Made by a program: the position numbers and the translations under genes. From Rhizobacter sp. Root1238 (lineage in GTDB: Bacteria; Pseudomonadota; Gammaproteobacteria; Burkholderiales; Burkholderiaceae_C), in assembly GCF_001425825.1 (NCBI RefSeq), contig NZ_LMDM01000048.1, positions 224,151 through 288,150 of the forward strand: DNA of 64,000 nt. Reading direction: 5' to 3'. Positions 41,902 through 49,850 of the stretch are shown here, in pieces; position 1 is the stretch's first letter; every line of letters starts with the position of its first letter. The notes under the pieces were generated by a model. It worked only from the letters and a program-made list of their open reading frames with translations. It was not told the DNA's origin and made no database searches.

Positions 41902-43386
41902 ATGTGTCCTGCTCCTGCGAGCTGCTGGCTGCCGTCGATCGCGCTGGTGCTGGCGCTGGTGCTGGCGGCTTGTGCCGACGCGCCGGTCCACGTCCCGCCC
42001 GAGACGCCGACACCGTCGGACTGGCGCCAATGGCGCAGCGGCGATGAAGCGCTCCATCCGCCGGTGGCCACCGACCAGGCCTGGCCGCTGGCCTGGTGGT
42101 CCGTGCTCGGCGACCCGGTGCTCGACGAACTGGAGCGACGCGCCGTGACCGCCAGCCCCGACCTGCGCACCGCGGCGCTTCGCTTCGCGCAGGCGCGCAC
42201 CCAACGCGGCGCGGTCGAAGCGCAGGCGGGCCCGCAGCTGCGGGCCAATGCCGGCGTCGTTCGCCAGCGCCAGAGCGAGTTCGGTGCCGGCACACGGCTG
42301 CTGGACGCGATCGGCGGCGACCGGGACCACCTGGCCGGGGTGCTCGGCGAGCCCTTCACGCTGTACCAGGCCGGGTTCGATGCGTCGTGGGAGCTGGACC
42401 TGTGGGGCCGCGTCAGCCAGGCCGTCGACGCGGCGAACGCGGACGTCGCCACACAGGCCGCGCTGCTCGGCCTGGCCCGGCTGAGCCTGGCCAGCGACGT
42501 GGCCCGCCACTACCTGGACTTTCGCGCGGCGCAGCAGCAATCGCAGCTGCTGGGCGACGACATCGCGGCGCAGCAGCAGCGCATCGACCTGCTCGACGCG
42601 CGGGTCCGCGCCGGCGTGCTCGATGCGCTGGCGCTGGAACCGCTGCGTGCCGACCTCGCCGCGAGCCAGGGGCAAGGGCCGGCGCTGCTGGTGCAGCAGG
42701 CGGCCGCCGCCGGCCAGGTCGAGCTGCTGCTGGGCGAGCGCCCCGGCGCGCTCGGCGCGTTGCTTGCCACCCCGGCGCCGCCGGCGAGCGCCACGCTACC
42801 CGAGCTGGCACTCGGCCTGCCGTCGGCCGTGGCGCAACGCCGACCGGACATCCAGGCCGCCGAAGCCCGGCTGCGGCGCGCCACCGCGACCATCGGCGTC
42901 GCAAAAGCCGATCTCTACCCCACGATCCGGCTCGGCGCCAAGGTCGGCACCGAGTCCTACCTCGGCAGCGAATTCGCGAGCTGGGGCAGCCGCACCTGGT
43001 CGGTCGAGCCGACGCTGGACCTGCCGCTGTTCGACCGCGGGCGGCGCCTGCGGGTGGTGCAGTTGCGCGAACTCGAACAGCAGGAAGCCGCGGTGGCCTA
43101 CCAGCGCACCGTGCTGCAGGCCTGGCACGAGATCGACGACGCGTTGAATGCCTACGCGGCCGAGCGCCAGCAGTGGCTGCAGCTGCAGGAGCGCGAGCGC
43201 AGCCTGCGGCAGGTCCATGCGCTGGCGACGGCCCGGTACCGCAGCGGCACCGTCGACCACATGTCGGTGCTCGACGGTCAGCGCGGCCTGCTGCAGGCCG
43301 GGCGCGAGCGGGTCGCCAGCGAAGACCGGTTGAAGCTGCGCTTCGTCGCGCTCAACAAGGCGATTGCCGCGGTGCCGGTCGACTGA
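41902..43386 (+). CDS. NodT-family outer-membrane factor lipoprotein
   Basis: 494 residues. The signal peptide ends in the lipobox 'LVLAACADAP'. Two OEP repeats follow, with 'WELDLWGRVSQAVDAANADVATQAALLG' and 'VAQRRPDIQAAEARLRRATATIGVAKADLYPTI', both typical of TolC-like factors. It provides the outer-membrane channel, so the operon is a full tripartite pump. GGAGG precedes the ATG. E. coli ybhGFSR lacks an own outer-membrane factor. Confidence 0.92.
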   Translation: MCPAPASCWLPSIALVLALVLAACADAPVHVPPETPTPSDWRQWRSGDEALHPPVATDQAWPLAWWSVLGDPVLDELERRAVTASPDLRTAALRFAQARTQRGAVEAQAGPQLRANAGVVRQRQSEFGAGTRLLDAIGGDRDHLAGVLGEPFTLYQAGFDASWELDLWGRVSQAVDAANADVATQAALLGLARLSLASDVARHYLDFRAAQQQSQLLGDDIAAQQQRIDLLDARVRAGVLDALALEPLRADLAASQGQGPALLVQQAAAAGQVELLLGERPGALGALLATPAPPASATLPELALGLPSAVAQRRPDIQAAEARLRRATATIGVAKADLYPTIRLGAKVGTESYLGSEFASWGSRTWSVEPTLDLPLFDRGRRLRVVQLRELEQQEAAVAYQRTVLQAWHEIDDALNAYAAERQQWLQLQERERSLRQVHALATARYRSGTVDHMSVLDGQRGLLQAGRERVASEDRLKLRFVALNKAIAAVPVD

Positions 43387-43407
43387 CGCCCCGTCCCGTC
43401 GCGCCGC

Positions 43408-43710
43408 TCAGCCGGCGTTGCGCTTGCGCGTGGCGGCGGCCTTCTTCGCCGACGCCGACCGTTCGGCCGCGGTGCGGCTGGCCGCCGCTGCGCCGCCGAG
43501 CCGCCCGCCCTTGCGCGCCGGCTCGTGGTTCTCGGGCTCGCCACGGCCGGAGCCGGATTTCTTGCCGCCACCGGTCTCCTTGTTGACCGTGGCCCAGGCC
43601 CGGCGCTCGGCCTCGTCCTTCGCGACGCCGCGCTGCTCGTAGCCCTTCTCGATGTGCGCGGCCTCGCGCTTCTGCTTGTCGGTGTACGACGACTTGTCGC
43701 CTCTGGGCAT
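43408..43710 (-). CDS. Small basic 'plasmid stabilisation'-type protein
   Basis: 100 residues. 'SSYTDKQKREAAHIEKGYEQRGVAKDEAERRAWATVNKETGGGKKSGSG' resembles small proteins often named plasmid stabilisation proteins, though no experiment is implied by that name. The Ala/Lys-rich C-terminus is probably disordered and may bind nucleic acid. AAGGAG precedes the ATG. Convergent with the outer-membrane factor gene. Confidence 0.75.
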   Translation of the reverse strand: MPRGDKSSYTDKQKREAAHIEKGYEQRGVAKDEAERRAWATVNKETGGGKKSGSGRGEPENHEPARKGGRLGGAAAASRTAAERSASAKKAAATRKRNAG

Positions 43711-43832
43711 GATCGCTCCTTGAAGTCCAGGCACCCACCATGGCGCCTGCGAGCGACTCCGTCAGCCGGACGATGCAGCGAGCGCGTGTCGGTCGATTCG
43801 CACACGCCACGATCGCACCGCGTGGGCACCGC

Positions 43833-44732
43833 CTAGGCGGCGCCCGACCGCAGGCGCTGCGCGTCTTTCGCCGGCGGCATGCCGAACACGCGGCCGTAGT
43901 CGCGGCTGAACTGCGACGGGCTCTCGTAGCCGACCTGGAAGCCCGCGCTCGCTGCGTCCATCGCCTCGGCCACCATCATCCGGCGCGCCTCCTGCAGGCG
44001 CAGCTGGGTGCGGAACGCCAGCGGGCTCATCGAGGTCACGGCCTTGAAGTGGGCGTGGAAGCTCGAACGGCTCATGCCCGCGACCGCAGCCACCTCGTCG
44101 ATGGTCCAGGCTTGTGCATAGCGCCCGCGGATCCACGCGATGGCCCGCGCGATCTGGTTCAGGTGGCTGTCGGCCTGCGCCATGTGGCGCACCAGGCTGT
44201 TGCCCGGCCCGGTCAGCAGCCGGTACAGGATCTCGCGCTGCACCAGCGGCGCCAGCTCGGCGATGTCCTGCGGCGCGTCCAGCAGCGCGGCCAGGCGCAC
44301 CGCGGCACCCAGCAGCTCGGGCGTCGTCTGGTTGAGGGCGATGCCACGCGGCGACAGGCCGCTGCCGGCCTCGGGCAGCGGGTGGCGCAGCGCCAGTTCG
44401 CCCAGGCGGGCCATGTCGAGGTCGAGCACCAGGCACAGGTAGGGCCTGGCCACGCTGGCCTCGATCACCGTGCCCACCACCGGCAGGTCGACCGACGCGA
44501 CGAGGTGCTGCGCCGCGTCGTACACGTAGCGGGTGGCACCGAGCATCGCGCGCTTGCGCCCCTGCGCGACCAGGCACAGCGTGGGCTCGTAGACCACCGG
44601 CATCGGCATCGTCGGGGCCGAGCTGCGGACCAGGCTCACACCCGGGATGGCGGTCGCGTGCACGCCGTCGGTGATGGTGTGGCGGTCCAGCAGGTCGACC
44701 AGCATGGCGGGGTGCGAAGGCATGGCGGCCAT
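43833..44732 (-). CDS. AraC-family regulator with AraC_N domain
   Basis: 299 residues (ATG 44723 is an alternative). 'TMPMPVVYEPTLCLVAQGRKRAMLGATRYVYDAAQHLVASVDLPV' in outline is the AraC_N effector region; HTH pair 'WTIDEVAAVAGMSRSSFHAHFKAVTSMSPLAFRTQLRL' and 'FQVGYESPSQFSRDYGRVFG'. Divergent from the aldo/keto reductase at 44866, its likely target. Confidence 0.88.
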   Translation of the reverse strand: MAAMPSHPAMLVDLLDRHTITDGVHATAIPGVSLVRSSAPTMPMPVVYEPTLCLVAQGRKRAMLGATRYVYDAAQHLVASVDLPVVGTVIEASVARPYLCLVLDLDMARLGELALRHPLPEAGSGLSPRGIALNQTTPELLGAAVRLAALLDAPQDIAELAPLVQREILYRLLTGPGNSLVRHMAQADSHLNQIARAIAWIRGRYAQAWTIDEVAAVAGMSRSSFHAHFKAVTSMSPLAFRTQLRLQEARRMMVAEAMDAASAGFQVGYESPSQFSRDYGRVFGMPPAKDAQRLRSGAA

Positions 44733-44865
44733 TGTCAGCCCGTGGCGGCCCACCGTCGCCGCGGGCTGGACGATCGTGCAAGAACGGCGGACGAAGCGTC
44801 TACAGGCTGCAGGCGGGCCGCGACCAGAATCCTTTCCAGACAACTTGCCTCGAAAGGACTTCTCG

Positions 44866-45936
44866 ATGAGCACCGCCCTCGCACTCGACCACTACCGCCT
44901 GCTCGGACGATCGGGCATGCGCGTATCGCCCATGGCCCTGGGCACGATGACCTTCGGCACCGACTGGGGCTGGGGCGCCGACGGTGCCGAAGCCGGTCGC
45001 ATCTTCGACCTGTACGTCGACCGCGGCGGCAACTTCATCGACACCTCGGTCAACTACACAGGGGGTGCGTCCGAGCGCATCCTGGGCGGCCTGATGCAGG
45101 GGCGGCGCGACCGGCTGGTGCTGGCCACCAAGTTCACGATGGCCCGCGACCCGGCCGATCCGAACTCCGGCGGCAACCACCGCATGAACCTGCTGCGTTC
45201 GGTGGAGGCCAGCCTGCGCCAGCTCGCCACCGACCGCATCGAACTGCTCTACCTGCATGCCTGGGACTTCACCACCTCGCCCGACGAAGTGATGCGCGGG
45301 CTCGACGACCTGGTGCGTTCCGGCAAGGTGCTCTACATCGGCATCTGCAACACGCCGGCATGGCAGGTTGCGCGCCTGCAGACGCTGGCCGACCTGCGCG
45401 GCTGGGCACCGCTGGTGGCGCTGCAGATCGAATACAGCCTGGTCGAGCGCACCGTGGAGCACGAGCTGATCCCGATGGCCGCCGAGCTGGGCCTGGGCGT
45501 GCTGCCGTGGTCGCCGCTGGGCGGCGGCCTGCTGGCCGGCAAGTACACCCGCAGCGACCTGGCGCAGCAGGCCGAGGCCGGGGTGTCGGCCTCGCGCAAG
45601 GGCGTGATCGCGTCGTCGGGCCACATGACCGAACGGGCGCTGGACATCGCCGACGCGGTGCAGGAGGTGGCTCGCGAGGTCGGCGCCAGCGCGTCGCAGG
45701 TGGCCATCGCGTGGACGCTGGCCAACCCGGCCGTGACGGCGCCGGTGATGGGGGCGCGCACCGTGGCACAGGCGCTGGACAACATCGGCGCGCTCGGCCT
45801 GCAACTGACTGCGGCGCAGCGGTCCCGGCTCGACGACGCCAGCGCCATCGCCCCGATCTTCCCGGCGCGCTTCATCGACATGCCGATGCCGCAGCGCCTG
45901 ATCTTCGGCGACGCGAAGGTCCGGCGCCGCGCGTGA
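44866..45936 (+). CDS. Aldo/keto reductase
   Basis: 356 residues. 'VSPMALGTMTFG', Asp and Tyr in 'FIDTSVNYTGGASE', Lys in 'VLATKFTMARDP' and His in 'ELLYLHAWDFTT' complete the catalytic tetrad. 'TAPVMGARTVAQALDNIGAL' is the cofactor end. Reduces an unknown aldehyde or ketone with NADPH. GAAAGGA is the ribosome site. Confidence 0.9.
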   Translation: MSTALALDHYRLLGRSGMRVSPMALGTMTFGTDWGWGADGAEAGRIFDLYVDRGGNFIDTSVNYTGGASERILGGLMQGRRDRLVLATKFTMARDPADPNSGGNHRMNLLRSVEASLRQLATDRIELLYLHAWDFTTSPDEVMRGLDDLVRSGKVLYIGICNTPAWQVARLQTLADLRGWAPLVALQIEYSLVERTVEHELIPMAAELGLGVLPWSPLGGGLLAGKYTRSDLAQQAEAGVSASRKGVIASSGHMTERALDIADAVQEVAREVGASASQVAIAWTLANPAVTAPVMGARTVAQALDNIGALGLQLTAAQRSRLDDASAIAPIFPARFIDMPMPQRLIFGDAKVRRRA

Positions 45937-45949
45937 GCGGCCGGCGTGT

Positions 45950-46165
45950 TCCCGTCAGGCCAGCGTCACCGTGCCGCCCGCCGAGAACGTGCACGTCGTG
46001 CCGGGCCGCGCCGCCTTCCAGCACCGGCGTGGCCAGTCGCAGCGAGACGTCGAACGAGTTGGTGACGACCGTCAGCCCGCGCAGCGACGCCAGCTCTTCG
46101 GCCAGCAGCGACACCGTGCTGCCGGCATCGATGAACAGCGTCGCATTTTGGGTCCATCGCTTCAT
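45950..46165 (-). pseudogene. Remnant of a DeoR-family regulator
   Basis: A short open segment on the minus strand reads 'ATLFIDAGSTVSLLAEEL' then 'GLTVVTNSFDVSLRLA', the core of the DeoR/GlpR effector domain. The helix-turn-helix that should precede it is absent and the C-terminal half is lost into the end of the aldo/keto reductase gene. About 70 residues of a ~250-residue protein survive. It is read as a deletion relic. Confidence 0.65.
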
Positions 46166-46275
46166 AGGGTGTGCGCCACATGATCGAATGCCTCCAACCG
46201 GCGGCAGACCGTGCGAGCGGCATGACGGGACATGGTGAACCTGACGATGGGAAGCGTGGACGACTGAGAGGCGCC

Positions 46276-46887
46276 TCAGAGCTCTGACTTCAGGCCCTCG
46301 AAGGTCTCGCGCAGCAGCTTCGCCATCGGCCTGCGCGGACCGGGCTGCTCGTTCCAGGTCTGGGTCGTCACGCGCATCGCCCCCATCGACACCATCGCCA
46401 CCATGCGCAGTGCCGTGCGGCGCTCCGGCTGGCGCCACACCTCGCACAGGTGCGCGAACAGCACCTGCTCCTGCTCCGCATAGAAGGCCTGCTTGCGCGA
46501 TTGCAGCGTCGCACTCGAGCGCATCAGCGTGTCGATGGCCACCATCTCCTCGGTGGTGTAACGCGCCATGTACTTCACCATGATGTCGCGCACCGCCTCC
46601 AGCGGAGACACGTCCGGCGAGGTCTTCAGCAGGTCGTCGTACATGGCCCGCCAGTGCGCGTCTTGCGAGAACAGCAGGATGTCGTCCTTCGACTTGAAGT
46701 ACGAGAAGAACGTGCGCCGGGAGATGCCGGATTCGGCCGCGATCACGTCGAGCGTCGTGCCGTCGAAGCCATCGGCGAGGAACAGGCGCAACGCCGTCTC
46801 GGCGATGCGCTGGCGGGTCTCGCGACGCTTGCGGTCCCGCAAACCTTCGGCGGACGCGTCATCGGTGGGACGGGAATTTGCGGACAT
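46276..46887 (-). CDS. TetR-family regulator
   Basis: 203 residues. HTH 'RQRIAETALRLFLADGFDGTTLDVIAAESGISRRTFFSYFKSKDDILL' (outline, residues ~24-71); 'RRTFFSYFKSK' is a strong family match. ATG 46887 gives the normal start. Its old partner, an SDR gene on the other strand, survives only as a C-terminal piece (46976-47227). Two palindromes, 21 bp centre to centre, lie in the gap. Confidence 0.87.
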   Translation of the reverse strand: MSANSRPTDDASAEGLRDRKRRETRQRIAETALRLFLADGFDGTTLDVIAAESGISRRTFFSYFKSKDDILLFSQDAHWRAMYDDLLKTSPDVSPLEAVRDIMVKYMARYTTEEMVAIDTLMRSSATLQSRKQAFYAEQEQVLFAHLCEVWRQPERRTALRMVAMVSMGAMRVTTQTWNEQPGPRRPMAKLLRETFEGLKSEL

Positions 46888-46907
46888 GGGAAGTCTCTTG
46901 CGTTTTC

Positions 46908-46940
46908 GCACCGGGTGCATCAATAATTGCACTCAGTGCA
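46908..46940. promoter_or_regulatory. Tandem TetR operator-like palindromes
   Basis: GCACCGGGTGC (46908-46918) and TGCACTCAGTGCA (46928-46940) are both perfect palindromes of the form TGCAC-n3-GTGCA or close to it. Their centres are 21 bp apart, two helical turns, so bound dimers would face the same side. They lie between the TetR start and the truncated SDR. Confidence 0.65.
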
Positions 46941-46975
46941 TGTTTTATGCATTCAGATTCTACCGACGAGGACCC

Positions 46976-47227
46976 ATGGCGCACTGGACAGCTTCCGACA
47001 TCCCTTCGCAGAGAGGCCGCACCGCGGTCGCGGCACGCGGCGCGCTGCCCACGCTCTTCGCGGCCACGGCGCCACAGGCCGAAGGCGGCTTCTACTACGG
47101 GCCCGACCGGCTCGGCGAGACGCGCGGCCACCCGGCAGCGGCCCGGATCCCGATCCAGGCGCTGGACAGGAAGGATGCGCAGCGGCTGTGGGACGAATCG
47201 GCCCGGCTCACCGGAGTGCGCTTTTGA
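46976..47227 (+). pseudogene. C-terminal remnant of a short-chain dehydrogenase
   Basis: 83 residues open from ATG 46976. The sequence 'GALPTLFAATAPQAEGGFYYGPDRLGETRG' and 'AQRLWDESARLTGV' is the C-terminal end of protochlorophyllide-reductase-like SDRs. The Rossmann fold, Tyr and Lys are missing. The first ~20 residues look unrelated. It is not a working reductase unless it is used for something else. The stop overlaps the start of the hydrolase (TTGA). Confidence 0.75.
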
Positions 47228-48267
47228 ACGCGGGTCTCGCAAGCCCGGCGAACCCGGCAAGCCCGGCGAACCCGCAGCGCCGCCGCTTCAATGCGCTGCT
47301 GCTCGCAGCCGCACTGCCACTCCCACTGTCGCTGCCGAACCCGGCACGCAGCCAGCCTGCGACGCCGCCGTATCGGATGCTCGACTTCGACTGGATCGAC
47401 GCCGCCCGATCGCGCCCCGTGCCATCGCGCCTGTACTGGCCGGCGGACCTGCCGACACAGGCGCAGGTTCCGCTGGTCGTGTTCTCGCACGGCATCGGCG
47501 GTTCGCGGCAGGGCTACAGCTACCTCGGCCGGCACTGGTCGTCCCACGGCGTTGCCAGCCTGCACGTGCAGCATGCGGGCAGCGACGCCGCCGTCTGGCG
47601 CGGCAACCCGTTCGGCATCGTCGGCCGGCTGCAGGCTGCGGCACAGGAAAGCGAAGCGATCGCGCGGGCTGCCGACGTGCGCTTCGCGCTCGACCGGATG
47701 CTCTCGGACGAAGCCGGCGCCCTCGGTGCCGCCGTGGACCGCCGACGCCTTGTCGCGGCCGGTCATTCGTACGGTGCGAACACCACGCTGCTGACGGTGG
47801 GCGCGCAGGTGGTCCGACAAGGCCGCACGGTCCATTGCCAGGACAGCCGCTTCTCGGCGGCCATCGTCATCTCGGCGCCGCCGTTCTACGGCGAGACCGA
47901 CCTCGCGGCGGTCCTCGCCCCGGTGTCGGTGCCCACCGTCCACGTGACCGCCACCGACGACGTCATCGAGATCCCCGGGTACCGCTCGGGCGCGAAGGAT
48001 CGACTGGCCGTGTTCGACGCCATCGGCGATCCGCGAAAGCTGCTCGCCGTCTTCCGCGGCGGCTCTCACAGCATCTTCACCGACCGGCCCCTCACGGGCG
48101 GCACTTCACTGAACCCCCAGGTGAAGGCTGCCACCGCCGAGCTCGCCATCGCATTCCTCGACCTGGCCTTCGGTGGCGACGACACCGCCCTCACGCGATG
48201 GCGCGCCGACTGGCGAGCCATCCTGGCGCAGGAGCCGGGAGCCGGGTTCCCTCGCACCGCATCGTGA
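47224..48267 (+). CDS. Alpha/beta hydrolase of the dienelactone/PAF-acetylhydrolase-like kind, exported
   Basis: 347 residues from TTG 47224. A signal-like stretch 'FNALLLAAALPLPLSLPNPARSQ' follows an 18-bp tandem repeat (SPANPASPANP). The fold is marked by 'VPLVVFSHGIGGSRQGYS' (oxyanion loop), nucleophile Ser in 'LVAAGHSYGANT', and His in 'RGGSHSIFTD'. Probably a periplasmic or Tat/Sec-exported esterase or lipase. The start is uncertain; the TTG overlaps the SDR remnant stop. Confidence 0.78.
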   Translation: MNAGLASPANPASPANPQRRRFNALLLAAALPLPLSLPNPARSQPATPPYRMLDFDWIDAARSRPVPSRLYWPADLPTQAQVPLVVFSHGIGGSRQGYSYLGRHWSSHGVASLHVQHAGSDAAVWRGNPFGIVGRLQAAAQESEAIARAADVRFALDRMLSDEAGALGAAVDRRRLVAAGHSYGANTTLLTVGAQVVRQGRTVHCQDSRFSAAIVISAPPFYGETDLAAVLAPVSVPTVHVTATDDVIEIPGYRSGAKDRLAVFDAIGDPRKLLAVFRGGSHSIFTDRPLTGGTSLNPQVKAATAELAIAFLDLAFGGDDTALTRWRADWRAILAQEPGAGFPRTAS

Positions 48268-48287
48268 CGCCCCTTCCTGGAGACCCC

Positions 48288-48665
48288 ATGACCTTGAGCA
48301 AGTACCTCGTCTACGCCAGCTATGGCTGGCTCGCACTGAGCGGCACGCTGCACTTCCTGATCGACGTGGTGTCGCACGCAGTGCGCGGCAAGCACCCGCC
48401 GGGCCCGGAGACGACGCTCTACTACGGTTTGAACACCGCGTTCTCGCTGGGCCAGGTGGCCTTCGGAGCCCTCGGCCTGTACCTCGCATGGCGCGCCATG
48501 GAGATCGTGACCGAGCCCGCCGTGCTGGTCCTCACGCTGCTGGCAGGGCTGGGGTGGTTGGCGATCACCTTCCTGTCGATGAGCTACTGGGAGCCGAAGG
48601 TCAACGTCGGCATCTTCTGCGCGCTCGCACTGGCCGTCCTGGTGACGCACATCGCGCCGGGATGA
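48288..48665 (+). CDS. Small four-helix membrane protein, unknown
   Basis: 125 residues with about four membrane helices: 'YLVYASYGWLALSGTLHFLIDVVSHAV', 'FSLGQVAFGALGLYLAW', 'AVLVLTLLAGLGWLAITFLSMSY', and a last one. Conserved-looking 'SYWEPK' between helices 3 and 4. It starts 20 nt after the hydrolase. Family not recognised. Confidence 0.65.
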   Translation: MTLSKYLVYASYGWLALSGTLHFLIDVVSHAVRGKHPPGPETTLYYGLNTAFSLGQVAFGALGLYLAWRAMEIVTEPAVLVLTLLAGLGWLAITFLSMSYWEPKVNVGIFCALALAVLVTHIAPG

Positions 48666-48757
48666 GCTGCGCCGCCGGTTCTCCGGTGGTCGATGGTGGG
48701 CGTCCGCTTTCGGCTCCCGATGCTGGTGCCTGGAGCGTCCGGTGGTCGCCTCGCGCT

Positions 48758-49654
48758 TCATCGCCAGTGGGCCTGTTCCGCTTCGAGGTGTCTGGCAACG
48801 GCATCGATGAAGGCGCGCGACTTGGCCGCCAGCGTTTTACGACTCGTGTAGACCGCGTGGACATCGACCACCTCTGACGTGAAGTCGGGCAGCAGTCGCA
48901 CCAGTTCGCCGCGGCGGACGGCGGGCGCCGCGAGAAAGTCCGGCAAGCGCCCGACCCCGCAGCCGTTCGCCAGCAGGGGCAGCAGCGCCGCAACGTCGGG
49001 AATGACCGTGCGCGGCGCGACGGCGATGTCGATCGGCTCGCCCGTCGGCGCGGTGTAGCGCCAGTGCGCCAACTGGTTGACGCGCGAGACAAGCCGATGG
49101 CCCTCCAGATCGCCGGGGTGCGCGGGCTGGCCGCGCTCCTTGAGGTAGGCCGGGCTCGCGCACGTCCACAACGCCATGCTCGCCAGGCGACGCGCCACGA
49201 GCTCGGAGTCGGGCAACGCGCCGACACGGATCGCCAGGTCCGCCTCCGCGGCCGCCAGGTCGATGCGTCGGTTGTCGACATCGAGCACCACCTGCAGCTG
49301 CGGGTGCCGCTTGATGAAGTCGGCCAGCATCGGCGACAGCAGGCCGGCTGCGAACGCGAACGGCGCGTTCACCTTGAGGGTGCCCTTCGGAACCTCCGAA
49401 AGGTCGTCCAGCGAAGCCTGCGCCTCGGCGGCTGCGTTGAGCATCCTCACTGCATGCGGGTGCAGCACGTTGCCCGCATCGGTCAGCCGGATGCGACGAC
49501 CGCTGCGATCGAGCAGCGCGGCACCGACGTCGCCCTCCAGCCGCGTCAACGCACGGCTGATCGACGACTTCGGCAGCCCGGTGAAGCGTGCCGCGGACGA
49601 CAACGATCCGGAGTCGACTACCCGGACGAAGATGCGCAAGTCGGAGAGTTCCAT
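48758..49654 (-). CDS. LysR-family regulator (CrgA-like)
   Basis: 298 residues. 'LRIFVRVVDSGSLSSAARFTGLPKSSISRALTRLEGDVGAALLDRSGRRIRLTDAG' in outline is the HTH; the C-terminal half is the substrate domain with 'RVGALPDSELVARRLASM'. Divergent from the epoxide hydrolase across 196 bp. A strong 20-bp dyad lies 9 bp from its start. Confidence 0.9.
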   Translation of the reverse strand: MELSDLRIFVRVVDSGSLSSAARFTGLPKSSISRALTRLEGDVGAALLDRSGRRIRLTDAGNVLHPHAVRMLNAAAEAQASLDDLSEVPKGTLKVNAPFAFAAGLLSPMLADFIKRHPQLQVVLDVDNRRIDLAAAEADLAIRVGALPDSELVARRLASMALWTCASPAYLKERGQPAHPGDLEGHRLVSRVNQLAHWRYTAPTGEPIDIAVAPRTVIPDVAALLPLLANGCGVGRLPDFLAAPAVRRGELVRLLPDFTSEVVDVHAVYTSRKTLAAKSRAFIDAVARHLEAEQAHWR

Positions 49655-49662
49655 GCCTGAAA

Positions 49663-49682
49663 TCGTTCCACAACTGGAACGA
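49663..49682. promoter_or_regulatory. Operator-like dyad before the LysR gene
   Basis: TCGTTCCA, 4 bp, TGGAACGA: perfect 8-bp inverted arms, with bases 49663-49682. It is 9 bp upstream of the LysR ATG, and could be an autoregulatory site also affecting the divergent epoxide hydrolase. Confidence 0.6.
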
Positions 49683-49850
49683 ATCGTCCAGCCCGCGTGC
49701 CTATCGACGGCATCGCTGGATGCCTAGGATCGCGCTGTCATCGATTCAGGGAACCGACATGGAACGTGTTGTCGCAGTCGCCGGAACCACCGGGCGGCGA
49801 GAACCGGAACGTCGACCTGACCTGCTCGCCAACCTGCTGAGGAACCCTGC

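Noticed and set aside
46568-46975. Extension of the SDR tail upstream into the TetR gene
   Set aside because: The frame stays open but encodes no SDR sequence there and runs antisense to an intact TetR gene.
47241-47276. Tandem 18-bp repeat as a regulatory or CRISPR-like repeat
   Set aside because: Only two copies, inside the coding start of the hydrolase, giving the peptide SPANPASPANP. Looks like local slippage.
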